DNA of 15,855 bases from CAZFAT01 sp964517075 (GTDB lineage: Bacteria; Acidobacteriota; Vicinamibacteria; Vicinamibacterales; SCN-69-37), in NCBI GenBank assembly GCA_964517075.1, contig CAZFAT010000079.1, forward strand, positions 1 to 15,855. The letters run 5' to 3'. The notes under the pieces were generated by a model. It did no database searches. It had not been told where the DNA came from and was given only the letters and a program-made list of their open reading frames with translations. Made by a program: the position numbers and the translations under genes. Shown in pieces: positions 1 through 7,238 of the stretch. Positions within the stretch are counted from its first letter, which is position 1. Each line of letters starts with the position of its first letter.

Positions 1-1
1 C

Positions 2-388
2 GAGAACGCGACCTATGTGGCGGAAGAGGAACTGGCGGATGCGACCGATCTCGTCGCGCGGTTGAGTGCGGTCGACGGCGCGCTGGTGATCGGGTCGGAC
101 CTGCGCGTGTTGGGGTTCGGCGCCGAGATCGTCGTCGACGCGTCGCGCGCCGTCAGCGCCTATGACGGGAACGGTCCGACGCACCGGGTCGAGGACGCCG
201 CCCTCGTGGACGGCGAGAGTTTCGGGATGCGCCATCGTTCGGCCCTGCGGTGCGTGGCCGTGGCGGACGGCACCGCCGCGTTCGTCGTCTCGCAGGATGG
301 GACCGTGAGCTTCTTCTGGAAACACGCGGGTCGCGTGCTCGTCAAGCGCGACGTCAATATCTCCAATCCGAACATGGCGGGTATGTAG
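2..388 (+). CDS. C-terminal part of a protein with a DisA/DAC-like nucleotide-binding domain (5' truncated by the window)
   Basis: The frame is open to the left edge, so the true start lies outside the window and only the last 128 or so residues are visible. Two hallmarks of the DisA_N/DAC fold are present in order. One is a DGA motif followed by a hydrophobic strand (DGALVIGSDLRVLGFGAEI). The other, about 50 residues later, is GMRHRSALRCVA, followed by AFVVSQDGTVSFFW. In diadenylate cyclases DGA contacts the ribose and RHR the phosphates of ATP. The DGA-RHR spacing is longer than the roughly 30 residues of DisA or CdaA, which fits the DAC-related sensor families better than a housekeeping c-di-AMP synthase. 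I therefore call nucleotide binding with fair confidence but not cyclase activity. It converges on the TetA-like gene with a 16-base gap. Confidence 0.7.
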   Translation, partial: ENATYVAEEELADATDLVARLSAVDGALVIGSDLRVLGFGAEIVVDASRAVSAYDGNGPTHRVEDAALVDGESFGMRHRSALRCVAVADGTAAFVVSQDGTVSFFWKHAGRVLVKRDVNISNPNMAGM

Positions 389-404
389 GCCCGGCGGTTC
401 CCGG

Positions 405-1655
405 TCATGCCTCGGACGGAGACGGGTCGACCGGCGGTCTCGCCACCCGCACGGCGACCGCCACCGCCACTACGAGCAGCACGGCTGCCAGCAGGTACGG
501 CGCACCGGGCAGGTGCACGCCGCGTTCGCGCCCGATGAACGCCGAGAACACCTGCGTGAACAGTACGGGTCCGACGAGGCCCGTCAGCATCGCGACGCTG
601 GCGAGCGCGCCCTGCAGCGCGCCCTGCGCGTTCGGCGCGACATGGCGGGTCACGAGGCCCTGCGACGTGGGACCGTACAGCCCCCAGAGCGCCAGTAGGG
701 GAATGCCGATAATGAAGAGGCGGCTCGTGGGCGCGAGCGCGTAGATCGTGAATCCGATGGTTCCCGACACGAGTCCGACGAGGAGCGTGCGCCGTTCGCC
801 GAGGCGGCTGACGATGGGCCCGACCAGTCCGCCCTGGACCGTCACGGAGCAGACGCCCATCGCGGCGAGTGACCAGCCGACCTGGACACTCTGCCAGCCG
901 TATCGATAGCCGGTATAGAGCACGAAGACGCTTTGCAGCGACTGGTGCGCCAGTTGATAGAGAAAGTGCAGGACGGCGAAGCCGCGCACGTGCCGCTCCG
1001 CGCGAAGGAAGGCGAGCGACCCGAGCGGGTTGGCGCGGCGCCAGGAAAACGCCGCCCGTCGTCCGGCCGGCAACGACTCGGGCAGGACGAAGAGGCCGTA
1101 CATCGCGTTGGCGAAGCTGAGCCCCGCCGCGACCCAGAAAGGGGTCCGGGGGCCCCACTGGCCGAGGAGCCCGCCGACCGCTGGGCCCACGATGAAGCCG
1201 ATGCCAAACGCCGCCCCCAGCAGGCCGTAGGCGCGGGCGCGCCGATCGGTGGCGGTCACGTCCGCCACGTAGGCGTAGGCCGTCGGAATGCTCGCGGAGG
1301 TGATGCCCGACAACACGCGGCCGAGGAAGAGCCATGCGAGCGACGGCGCCACGGCCATGAGCACGTAGTCCAGGGCCAGTCCGAAGTTCGAAAGCAGAAT
1401 CACCGGGCGCCGGCCGAAGCGATCCGAGAGCGAGCCCAGCACCGGCGCCGCGAAGAACTGCACGCCCGCCCAGACCGCGCCGAAGACCCCGATGGTACGC
1501 GCCGCGTACGCGGTGTCGCCTCCGCGGAAATCCTCGATGAGGAGCGGCAGTACGGGAATGATCAACCCGAGCGCGAGGATGTCCAGGAGGACCGTGACGA
1601 AGATGAAGAGGACGGCCGCGCGGCGTGGTTCCGCGGGCGGATCAACCGACGACAT
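405..1655 (-). CDS. MFS transporter, TCR/Tet (TetA-like) drug:H+ antiporter subfamily
   Basis: The 416-residue product has the usual length and about 12 hydrophobic segments of a major facilitator permease in the inner membrane. The first helix carries Asp25 in LLDILALGLIIPVLP, typical of TetA-type antiporters. The loop 2-3 motif A, GSLSDRFGRRPV, is at residues 74-85. The motif C-like segment GIGFIVGPAVGGLLG follows in helix 5. Family knowledge predicts proton-driven efflux of a hydrophobic compound. The substrate cannot be read from sequence, and resistance should not be assumed. The ATG at 1655 was chosen because the protein begins just before helix 1 and a TAGATT -10 box lies 12 bases upstream. 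It follows the UMF1-type permease on the same strand after 40 bases but probably has its own promoter. Confidence 0.88.
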   Translation of the reverse strand: MSSVDPPAEPRRAAVLFIFVTVLLDILALGLIIPVLPLLIEDFRGGDTAYAARTIGVFGAVWAGVQFFAAPVLGSLSDRFGRRPVILLSNFGLALDYVLMAVAPSLAWLFLGRVLSGITSASIPTAYAYVADVTATDRRARAYGLLGAAFGIGFIVGPAVGGLLGQWGPRTPFWVAAGLSFANAMYGLFVLPESLPAGRRAAFSWRRANPLGSLAFLRAERHVRGFAVLHFLYQLAHQSLQSVFVLYTGYRYGWQSVQVGWSLAAMGVCSVTVQGGLVGPIVSRLGERRTLLVGLVSGTIGFTIYALAPTSRLFIIGIPLLALWGLYGPTSQGLVTRHVAPNAQGALQGALASVAMLTGLVGPVLFTQVFSAFIGRERGVHLPGAPYLLAAVLLVVAVAVAVRVARPPVDPSPSEA

Positions 1656-1667
1656 CAGGCAGGATCG

Positions 1668-1673
1668 AATCTA
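1668..1673 (-). promoter_or_regulatory. Candidate -10 box (TAGATT) of the TetA-like gene
   Basis: On the minus strand TAGATT ends 12 bases before the ATG at 1655, so a start site about 7 bases downstream would leave a leader of only about 5 bases. No convincing -35 box or Shine-Dalgarno sequence is visible. This is an inference from position only. Confidence 0.4.
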
Positions 1674-1695
1674 GCACGGGTAGAAACGTCCGTTA

Positions 1696-2970
1696 TCACC
1701 ATACTCGTGGCGCATCGTCCACGCGGCGAAGGATCCAGGCGCTCAGGAGGATCATCGACAACAGCGACAGGATGGCCAGGGCCTGCCCCGTGAGCAGCGG
1801 CAGGCCGCTCCCATCGACGGCGAGCCAGGTGATGCCGCCCCAGATGAGCGGCCCGACGATCGCGGAGAAGCGGCCGACCATGCCGTAGAGACCGTAGAAC
1901 TCGCCGACGCGATCGGGCGGCGTCAGGCGGAGCATGTAGGGCCGGTCGGCGGCCCAGATGCCGCCCAGCGCGACGCCGACCATGGCGGCCACGACAAAGA
2001 GACAGAGCAGCGGCAACTCGAACAGGCCGATGGCGGCGGCCAGCGCGAACGTCGCCATCCAGAGCCGCAGCACGAAGCTCAGGGTGCGCTTCGGTCCGCG
2101 GCGATCCACGATGCGGCCCCACACGATGCCGCCGACGATGGCGCAGGTAATCGCCGCCATCATCACCACGCGCACAAGGTCCTCAGCGTCCTCTCCCGAC
2201 CGGCCCGCGGCCGTGGCGACGCTTACCGTGTACAGCGACATGAACGCGATGACGGTGTTGATGGCGTCGGTATAGAACACCCGTCCCACCAGAAAGCGCG
2301 CGAGGCCGGGAAAGCGCCGTGTGGAACGCAGCGAATCAATCGTCGCGGCCGTGGAGGTCCGAATCGCATGCCAGCTCAGGATGGGTCGCGGCGACGGGTT
2401 GCCGCGTTCACGGACGAAGAGGAAGCAGGGCAGTGCGAGGAGCAGGAACGTCGCCGCAATCAAGGCGAAGAGCGTCGCCCGGTCGTCGATGAAGAATCCC
2501 ATCCCGACCGCGAGATACGATCCGACGTAGCCGATCCCCACGCCGAGTCCGCTGACGCGTCCGCGGTTTTCCTCGGTCGTCACCTCGGGCAGCAGCGCGT
2601 CGTAGAACTGCACGCCCGCCTGATAGACAGCGTTGGCGATCACGAAAAGCACCAGCGACAGCGCGAACGGGCCGCGGCCGAGGAGCGCCGTGCACGCGCA
2701 GCAGATGATGGTGCTCCATACGAGAAAGGGCATGCGCCGGCGCGCGCGATCGGTCATCGCGCCGAGAAGCGGCGAGATCACGAAGATCAGCGCCATCGAT
2801 ACCGCGGTCGCGACGCTGTACACGCCGTCGGCGCGTTCGGCGCCCACTTGATCGCGGACATACAGGGAGAAGTACAGCGACACCACGCCCATGGAAAAGA
2901 TGGTGTTCGCCAGGTCGTAGAGGACCCAGGAGACGACCGCGCGGGCGGGGACGACCTGCGGGGCGGGCAA
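1696..2970 (-). CDS. MFS transporter of the UMF1/Atg22-like family
   Basis: This is a 424-residue multi-helix permease. The N-terminal segment SWVLYDLANTIFS (residues 14-26) is the signature of the UMF1 family, and GAMTDRARRRMPFL (70-83) is its motif A in the first cytoplasmic loop. The only usable start is TTG at 2970. The sulfatase stop codon TGA (2982-2980) lies in the same frame four codons upstream, and no ATG or GTG occurs between it and the first helix. With just 9 bases between the sulfatase stop and this TTG, the two genes are almost certainly co-transcribed and probably translationally coupled. The context suggests transport of a sulfatase substrate or product, but the family's substrates are largely unknown, so this is inference. 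Confidence 0.85.
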   Translation of the reverse strand: MPAPQVVPARAVVSWVLYDLANTIFSMGVVSLYFSLYVRDQVGAERADGVYSVATAVSMALIFVISPLLGAMTDRARRRMPFLVWSTIICCACTALLGRGPFALSLVLFVIANAVYQAGVQFYDALLPEVTTEENRGRVSGLGVGIGYVGSYLAVGMGFFIDDRATLFALIAATFLLLALPCFLFVRERGNPSPRPILSWHAIRTSTAATIDSLRSTRRFPGLARFLVGRVFYTDAINTVIAFMSLYTVSVATAAGRSGEDAEDLVRVVMMAAITCAIVGGIVWGRIVDRRGPKRTLSFVLRLWMATFALAAAIGLFELPLLCLFVVAAMVGVALGGIWAADRPYMLRLTPPDRVGEFYGLYGMVGRFSAIVGPLIWGGITWLAVDGSGLPLLTGQALAILSLLSMILLSAWILRRVDDAPRVW

Positions 2971-2979
2971 GGGACTAGG

Positions 2980-4470
2980 TCACGGCCGCCAGGGCGCGGG
3001 GCCGTCGGGGTGGGCCTCCAGGAACCGGGCACCCACGTCCTGGTACCACCCGTGCAGGCGGTCGCGAAGTTCGGCCGCACGCGCGGGCTGTCGTGCGGCG
3101 AGATCGTCGCGTTCGCCAGGATCGCGGCCGAGGTCGTACAGGTGCACGCGCCCATCCTCAAAGCGCTCGATCAGCTTGTCACTGCCCACGCGAATGGCGC
3201 CGCCGGGAAATCCGCCCTGATTGCTGTAGTGGGGGTAGTGCCAGAAGAGGGCGTCGCGCCGGAGCGAGCCGGACTGCCTGAGGATGGGCGCGAGACTGAC
3301 GCCATCCTGATGCTGCGCCGGTCTCGCCGGCAGGCCAGCCATCTCGAGCATCGTCGGATAGAAGTCGGTGCTGATCACCGGCGCGTCCGACGTCGCGCCT
3401 GGCCGGACCACGCCGGGCCACTTGATGATCAGCGGCTCGCGGATGCCGCCTTCATAGAGCCACCCCTTGCCGCCGCGCAGCGGCCGGTTGGACGTGGGCG
3501 ATCCTTCCGACGTTGACAGGCCGCCGTTGTCCGACATGAAGAACACGATCGTGTTGTCGGCGAGACCGGCGTCCCGCACCGCGCCGAGCACGCGGCCCAC
3601 CGCGGCGTCCATGCTTTCGACCATCGCCGCGTACGTCGCATGCTTCTGCACGACCCGCACCTGGCGCAGAGCGGCGGTCGGCCAGATCTGCTCCTCCGGC
3701 TCGAACTCGGGCGCCGCGGGGAGCGACGCGGCTTTCGCCTGGTATTTCTTGATCAGATCGGCCGGCGCCTGCAGCGGGGTGTGCACCGAATAGAGCGCGA
3801 GGTAGAGCACGAACGGCCGCTCGCGGAATCGCGTGACGATGTCGGCCGCCTCGTCCGCCAGGCGCGCCGTCAGGTGCGTCCCGGGCGGACCGGGCGTCAA
3901 ACGAGGGTTCTTGAACGGTCCGAAGTAGCCGCCTGGAGGCGACCCGGCGTTGTGGCCTCCGATGTTGACGTCGAACCCCTGTGCCTCCGGCCAGAACCTC
4001 TCGTCGGGACCGAGGTGCCACTTGCCCACGAACGCCGTCTGATAGCCGCCATCCTTCAACACCTCGGCGAGCGTCACCTCTTCGAGCGGCATCCGATCCA
4101 CGAGCGGCGCGGGGCGGAAGCGACCTTCCCGCACGCCCGAGAACCAGTTGGTCGTGCCCGCGCGCGTGGGGTACTTGCCGGTGAGGATGCTGTACCGCGT
4201 GGGACTGCAGACGGGATTGGCGGCGTAGCCGTGGCTGAACCGCATGCCCTCCCGCGCAAGGCGATCGATGTGCGGCGTCTCGTAGAACGTCCCGGGGTTG
4301 TTGGCGCCGATGTCCATGTAGCCGAGATCGTCCACCAGGAAGAAGACGATGTTCGGCCTCCGTGACGTCTGGTCGCGGACGCGCCCGTGACCGGTGGCCA
4401 CGACGAGCATCACGGTGGCGGCCGCGAGCGCGGAGGCGAGCCGGACCCGGACACGTGAGGAGGCGGGCAT
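2980..4470 (-). CDS. Exported type I (formylglycine-dependent) sulfatase
   Basis: This is a 496-residue sulfatase of the alkaline-phosphatase superfamily, with an N-terminal hydrophobic segment (about residues 10-25) that looks like a signal peptide. All main active-site features are visible: metal ligands Asp47-Asp48 in VDDLGY; CSPTR at 88-92, where Cys88 becomes formylglycine and Arg92 stabilises it; GKWHLG with Lys150 and His152; His230 in YSVHTPL; Asp314-Asn315 in SDNGG; and Lys335 in GGKGW. The CxPxR form means maturation needs a formylglycine-generating enzyme encoded elsewhere. The substrate (sulfated glycan, aryl or other ester) is not readable. ATG 4470 is preferred over GTG 4485 because the GTG overlaps a TAGAGT -10 box (4489-4484) placed 13 bases before the ATG. 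It is the first gene of a pair with the UMF1-type permease. Confidence 0.92.
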   Translation of the reverse strand: MPASSRVRVRLASALAAATVMLVVATGHGRVRDQTSRRPNIVFFLVDDLGYMDIGANNPGTFYETPHIDRLAREGMRFSHGYAANPVCSPTRYSILTGKYPTRAGTTNWFSGVREGRFRPAPLVDRMPLEEVTLAEVLKDGGYQTAFVGKWHLGPDERFWPEAQGFDVNIGGHNAGSPPGGYFGPFKNPRLTPGPPGTHLTARLADEAADIVTRFRERPFVLYLALYSVHTPLQAPADLIKKYQAKAASLPAAPEFEPEEQIWPTAALRQVRVVQKHATYAAMVESMDAAVGRVLGAVRDAGLADNTIVFFMSDNGGLSTSEGSPTSNRPLRGGKGWLYEGGIREPLIIKWPGVVRPGATSDAPVISTDFYPTMLEMAGLPARPAQHQDGVSLAPILRQSGSLRRDALFWHYPHYSNQGGFPGGAIRVGSDKLIERFEDGRVHLYDLGRDPGERDDLAARQPARAAELRDRLHGWYQDVGARFLEAHPDGPAPWRP

Positions 4471-4483
4471 GGGCGGTGCGGGC

Positions 4484-4489
4484 ACTCTA
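4484..4489 (-). promoter_or_regulatory. Candidate -10 box (TAGAGT) of the sulfatase gene
   Basis: TAGAGT on the minus strand ends 13 bases before ATG 4470, and the alternative GTG at 4485 falls inside it. It is back to back with the sixA-side TATACT box (4502-4507), so the two form a compact divergent promoter. No -35 is evident. Confidence 0.4.
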
Positions 4490-4501
4490 CCACCGCGCCC
4501 C

Positions 4502-4507
4502 TATACT
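4502..4507 (+). promoter_or_regulatory. Candidate -10 box (TATACT) of the SixA-like gene
   Basis: TATACT is a near-consensus -10 hexamer whose last base is 10 bases before the GTG start at 4518. Transcription would then begin 3-4 bases before the start codon, leaving no room for a ribosome binding site. No -35 is evident. Confidence 0.45.
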
Positions 4508-4517
4508 TGAAGCTCGC

Positions 4518-4952
4518 GTGCTGTATCTCGTTCATCACGCTCAGGCGGTCGGTCCGGGGATCGACGCACAGCGGCCGCTCTCGGCCGTCGGCCTGGCGCA
4601 CGCCGACTGGCTCGCCGATCAGGCCGCGGCCGCCGGTGTGAAGCCGGATGCCATCTGGCACAGCGGCAAACTGCGCGCGCGTCAGACGGCCGAAGCGTTC
4701 CTCCGGCGCTGCAATCCCTTCGCGTCGTTCGTCATGGTGCGGGGGCTGCGGCCGGAGGATTCACCGGGCGGATTGCGTGAGGTGATCGCGGCCGAGACCG
4801 GCGATCTCATGCTCGTGAGCCATATGCCGCTGCTGCCAGCTCTGGCCCACATGCTTTGTCCCGGGATCTGCGACTTCCCTCTGCACGGATTGATCGCGCT
4901 CGAGCGCGGCGATGACGGCGTGTATTCGGAGCGGCTGCGGTTGGGCGGCTGA
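4518..4952 (+). CDS. SixA-like histidine phosphatase with HHA in place of RHG
   Basis: The 144-residue product matches the short SixA branch of the histidine phosphatase superfamily, whose E. coli member removes phosphate from phosphohistidine proteins. It begins MLYLVHHAQAVGPG, with the nucleophile His7. The second Arg of the fold is Arg53 in SGKLRARQTAEAF, and the second active-site His is His102 in LMLVSHMPLLPALAH. The Arg that normally precedes the nucleophile (RHG/RHA) is His6 here, so activity may be altered. The GTG at 4518 is chosen because it starts exactly at the first beta strand and sits just after a -10 box. The frame stays open upstream, but that extension overlaps the sulfatase and is an arginine-rich shadow. 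It converges with the next gene across a hairpin. Confidence 0.82.
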   Translation: MLYLVHHAQAVGPGIDAQRPLSAVGLAHADWLADQAAAAGVKPDAIWHSGKLRARQTAEAFLRRCNPFASFVMVRGLRPEDSPGGLREVIAAETGDLMLVSHMPLLPALAHMLCPGICDFPLHGLIALERGDDGVYSERLRLGG

Positions 4953-4971
4953 CGGACGTTCCGCCGACCTT

Positions 4972-5020
4972 CCGCCTTCTCGAAGCTTCGGCGGACTCGC
5001 CGTAGCTTTGGCGGAGGCGG
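4972..5020. terminator. Long imperfect hairpin between convergent genes, REP-like; candidate two-way terminator
   Basis: The left half (4972-4993, starting CCGCCTTCTCGAAGCT) is an imperfect inverted copy of the right half (4998-5020, containing CGCCGTAGCTTTGGCGG). Allowing two mismatches in the outer part, one more near the loop, one bulged T and a G-T pair, about 22 positions pair across a 4-base loop (GACT). It fills the 78-base gap between the sixA-like stop (4952) and the stop of the glycine-zipper gene (5031). There is no clear T-run, so intrinsic termination is uncertain. The GCC/GGC-rich ends resemble dispersed intergenic palindromes of high-GC bacteria. Confidence 0.55.
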
Positions 5021-5030
5021 TCAGGTCGTC

Positions 5031-5996
5031 TTACGGCTCGACGCGTGGCACCGACACCGACACCGGCGCCGTCAGCCGGACCGTCAGCGGCGTGCCGGCG
5101 GGAATCGTCGCGGCGTTGGGGCCGCCGGCCATCACCACGGCGGTGCCGCCGGCCGCGCCGGCGGTGCCGCCGATGGCCGCGCCCTTCTTGCCGCCAATGA
5201 CGGCGCCAAGCACGGCGCCCACGACGGCGCTCGCGCCAATCTTTGACGTCGCTTCGCCCCCCGGCGCATCACCGTCGCGATAAATGGTCTCGGTCTGAAT
5301 GGAGACTCGCGTCCGGTCCGGCAGCACCATCGTCGTGAACCGGACGCCGATGCGCGCGCGCTCCTTGAACGACCCGCCCAGTTGCGCGAGCGTCACGGCA
5401 CCCTCGAGCATGGCGCCGGCGGGAATGGCCGTGCGCCCGTCCACGAGCACGTCGCGCGTCACGCGTGCGCTGACCGGGTCCTCCACGCGCGAGGTCTCGC
5501 TCGACACGGGCGACTCGAAACGAATGCCGACGACGGAGTTCCCGGCGACGGTGACCTCGTCAAACGATGGCGCGGCCAGCGGAGCCGTCGTGGCCGACGG
5601 GCCGACACTGGCGCTCGTCGACTCGATCGACACGGGCGTCCCAGCGGCGGCGAGCACGGGATTGGCTTCGGCCGGCGCGGGCATGGACGACGTCACGGCG
5701 CGCGTGCGGGGTGGTGTCGCCGCCGCGACCGCGGGGGCCGGGGTCCGGTTCGAGGGGAGAAACTCGGGAACTCGGCGTCTCCGACCCGTATCGGCCGGAA
5801 GGGAAACAGCGGGTTCGGGAACGACCTGGGTGGGCAGTTCCGGCTGACTCGGCCGGGGGGTCTCGACGGCCGGCTCGGGGGCGGGAGCCGCCGCCGATGT
5901 CGAGGATCCGGTCCGGACCGCGAGGTAACCCCCGAGGCCCGCGGCGCCAATACAACCCGCAGCCACCAGAGCAACAATTAATGTTCGTGGAGCCAT
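5031..5996 (-). CDS. Membrane-anchored proline-rich protein with VirB10-like/glycine-zipper C-terminal domain; function unknown
   Basis: The 321-residue product has three parts. There is one N-terminal transmembrane segment (about 5-27, LIVALVAAGCIGAAGLGGYL), then a Pro/Ala/Ser-rich linker (about 31-145), then a beta-rich domain (about 146-315). The domain holds EDPVSARVTRDVLVDGRTAIPAG, an ERARIGVRF strand, a glycine-zipper hairpin at about 257-285 (GAVIGGKKGAAIGGTAG) and a closing strand IPAGTPLTVRLTAPVSV. The lipoprotein at 11619-12419 is a paralog over this domain. Such proteins are common and uncharacterised in Acidobacteria. The order helix, Pro-rich linker, beta domain resembles VirB10/TrbI, but no other secretion gene is nearby. 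ATG 5996 is preferred over the in-frame ATG 6044: it sits right before the helix, with AGGGAG just upstream, and the earlier ATG overlaps a -10 box. Confidence 0.75.
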   Translation of the reverse strand: MAPRTLIVALVAAGCIGAAGLGGYLAVRTGSSTSAAAPAPEPAVETPRPSQPELPTQVVPEPAVSLPADTGRRRRVPEFLPSNRTPAPAVAAATPPRTRAVTSSMPAPAEANPVLAAAGTPVSIESTSASVGPSATTAPLAAPSFDEVTVAGNSVVGIRFESPVSSETSRVEDPVSARVTRDVLVDGRTAIPAGAMLEGAVTLAQLGGSFKERARIGVRFTTMVLPDRTRVSIQTETIYRDGDAPGGEATSKIGASAVVGAVLGAVIGGKKGAAIGGTAGAAGGTAVVMAGGPNAATIPAGTPLTVRLTAPVSVSVPRVEP

Positions 5997-6042
5997 AACT
6001 CCCTGGGTCTCAGCAAGGGCTATGCCGCGCCGGTCACCGCTC

Positions 6043-6048
6043 ATTCTA
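6043..6048 (-). promoter_or_regulatory. Candidate -10 box (TAGAAT) of the glycine-zipper membrane protein gene
   Basis: TAGAAT on the minus strand has a TTGATT hexamer 19 bases upstream (6073-6068) as a possible -35. It would give a leader of roughly 40 bases ending in AGGGAG before ATG 5996. The upstream in-frame ATG at 6044 overlaps this box, which argues against using it as the start. Confidence 0.4.
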
Positions 6049-6109
6049 TGGACGTTTCGGCCGGCAGAATCAACAGGAGGACACCCCGCGTCCCCGCCGG
6101 CGAACAGCG

Positions 6110-6115
6110 TACACT
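6110..6115 (+). promoter_or_regulatory. Candidate -10 box (TACACT) of thiO; leaderless start
   Basis: TACACT is followed by exactly six bases (GCCCGG) and then the GTG start at 6122. Transcription would start at or within a base of the start codon. There is no Shine-Dalgarno sequence. Confidence 0.45.
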
Positions 6116-6121
6116 GCCCGG

Positions 6122-7234
6122 GTGCGGGTCGTCGTGCTTGGCGCGGGGGTGATTGGAGCGGCCATCGCCGAGGCCATGGTCCGGCGCGGGGCCGAGGTCA
6201 CCGTCCTGGACATGCGCTCGGCCGGACGCGGCGCCTCCCAGGCATCGGCCGGCATGCTCGCGCCCTACGTGGAAGGGCGACACCACGCGGCGCTGCTGGA
6301 TCTCGGCGTCCGCAGCGCGGCCTTGTTTCCCGATTTCATCGCCCGCGTCAGCGAATCGAGCGGCCTCTCCATCCGGTACGAGCGGACGGGCACGCTCGAA
6401 GTGGCTCTCAGCTCCCAGGACGCATCGACGCTCGAGTCCGCTCGAGCCTGGCTCGACGCGCACGACGTCCCGTCCGAGTGGCTGGAGCCAGGTCCGCTTC
6501 GCGCGTTCGAGCCGTCGATCGCTCCAGGCGCGTGGGGGGGACTCTACATCGCCTCGCATTCGTTCGTGGGTGTGCCATCGCTGGTCGCGGCCTTGGTCCA
6601 GAGCGCGAAGCTGTCGGGCGCGGTCTTCGAGTCACCGGTTGAGGCAACCGCCGTGCACCCGGTGGGTGACGTCGTCGAGATTCGCGCCGCCGATCGCACC
6701 TACTCGGCCGACGCCGTCGTCATCGCAACCGGAAGCTGGTCGCGGCGGGTGCGTGTCTCGAACGTCGCGGCGTTGCCGGTCCGGCCGGTGCGCGGCCAGT
6801 TGCTGCATCTCGTGTGGACGGGCGCCTCGCGGCCACGGCGAATCGTCTGGGGCCCGCGCTGCTACGCGGTTCCCTTGCCCACCGTCTCGGTGCTCGTCGG
6901 GGCGACCGCCGAGGAGGCCGGGTTCGACGAACACGCCACGATTGGGGGCGTGCGGGACCTGACGAGGGCGGTCACGGAATTGCTGCCGGAGGCCGCCGAT
7001 GCCCGCCTCGACGGCGTCCGCGTCGGCCTGCGGCCGGCACTGCCGGATGAGCTGCCGGCGATTGGTCCGCTCGCGCGTGCCCCGCGCGTGCACGTCGCGA
7101 CCGGACACTATCGCAATGGCGTGCTGCTCGCCCCGCTGACGGCCGAGATCGTCGCGCGCGCTGTGCTCGACGGCGTGGTCGACGACGCGGTGCGGCCGCT
7201 GTCGCCCGACCGTCTCTTCGCCGTCCTACAATGA
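6122..7234 (+). CDS. thiO: ThiO-like glycine oxidase / FAD-dependent amine oxidase
   Basis: This is a 370-residue flavoprotein of the DAO family. The Rossmann motif GAGVIG is at residues 7-12, with Asp30 at the end of the second strand. The segment GASQASAGMLAP (37-48) is a hallmark of ThiO-type glycine oxidases. Near the C-terminus, RVGLRPALPDELPAIGPL (300-317) and GHYRNGVLLAPLTAE (328-342) supply the usual FAD and substrate-carboxylate contacts. ThiO oxidises glycine to the imine used to form the thiazole of thiamine. No other thi gene is in view, so a role in amino-acid catabolism remains possible. The start is GTG 6122, directly behind a -10 box. The pterin dehydratase begins 4 bases after its stop. 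Confidence 0.85.
   Translation: MRVVVLGAGVIGAAIAEAMVRRGAEVTVLDMRSAGRGASQASAGMLAPYVEGRHHAALLDLGVRSAALFPDFIARVSESSGLSIRYERTGTLEVALSSQDASTLESARAWLDAHDVPSEWLEPGPLRAFEPSIAPGAWGGLYIASHSFVGVPSLVAALVQSAKLSGAVFESPVEATAVHPVGDVVEIRAADRTYSADAVVIATGSWSRRVRVSNVAALPVRPVRGQLLHLVWTGASRPRRIVWGPRCYAVPLPTVSVLVGATAEEAGFDEHATIGGVRDLTRAVTELLPEAADARLDGVRVGLRPALPDELPAIGPLARAPRVHVATGHYRNGVLLAPLTAEIVARAVLDGVVDDAVRPLSPDRLFAVLQ
7227..7232 (+). promoter_or_regulatory. Candidate internal -10 box (TACAAT) before the pterin dehydratase gene
   Basis: TACAAT overlaps the last codons of thiO and is followed by six bases and then ATG 7239, the same geometry as for thiO. It may be chance, since it is built from a Leu-Gln-stop sequence (CTA CAA TGA), but it could give the two downstream genes their own leaderless transcript. 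Confidence 0.3.
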
Positions 7235-7238
7235 CGTC

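Noticed and set aside
160..1335. 391-codon open frame on the - strand
   Set aside because: Runs through the TetA-like gene in another frame and into the antisense of the DAC-like gene; arginine/proline-rich shadow.
405..1655. Tetracycline resistance gene
   Set aside because: Family motifs only show a TetA-type MFS antiporter. Without a close match the drug cannot be assigned.
2368..3516. 382-codon open frame on the + strand
   Set aside because: Antisense to the UMF1 permease and sulfatase, both of which have clear motifs.
4362..4517. Extension of the SixA-like gene to 4362
   Set aside because: Arg-rich residues antisense to the sulfatase signal peptide. The fold begins at GTG 4518.
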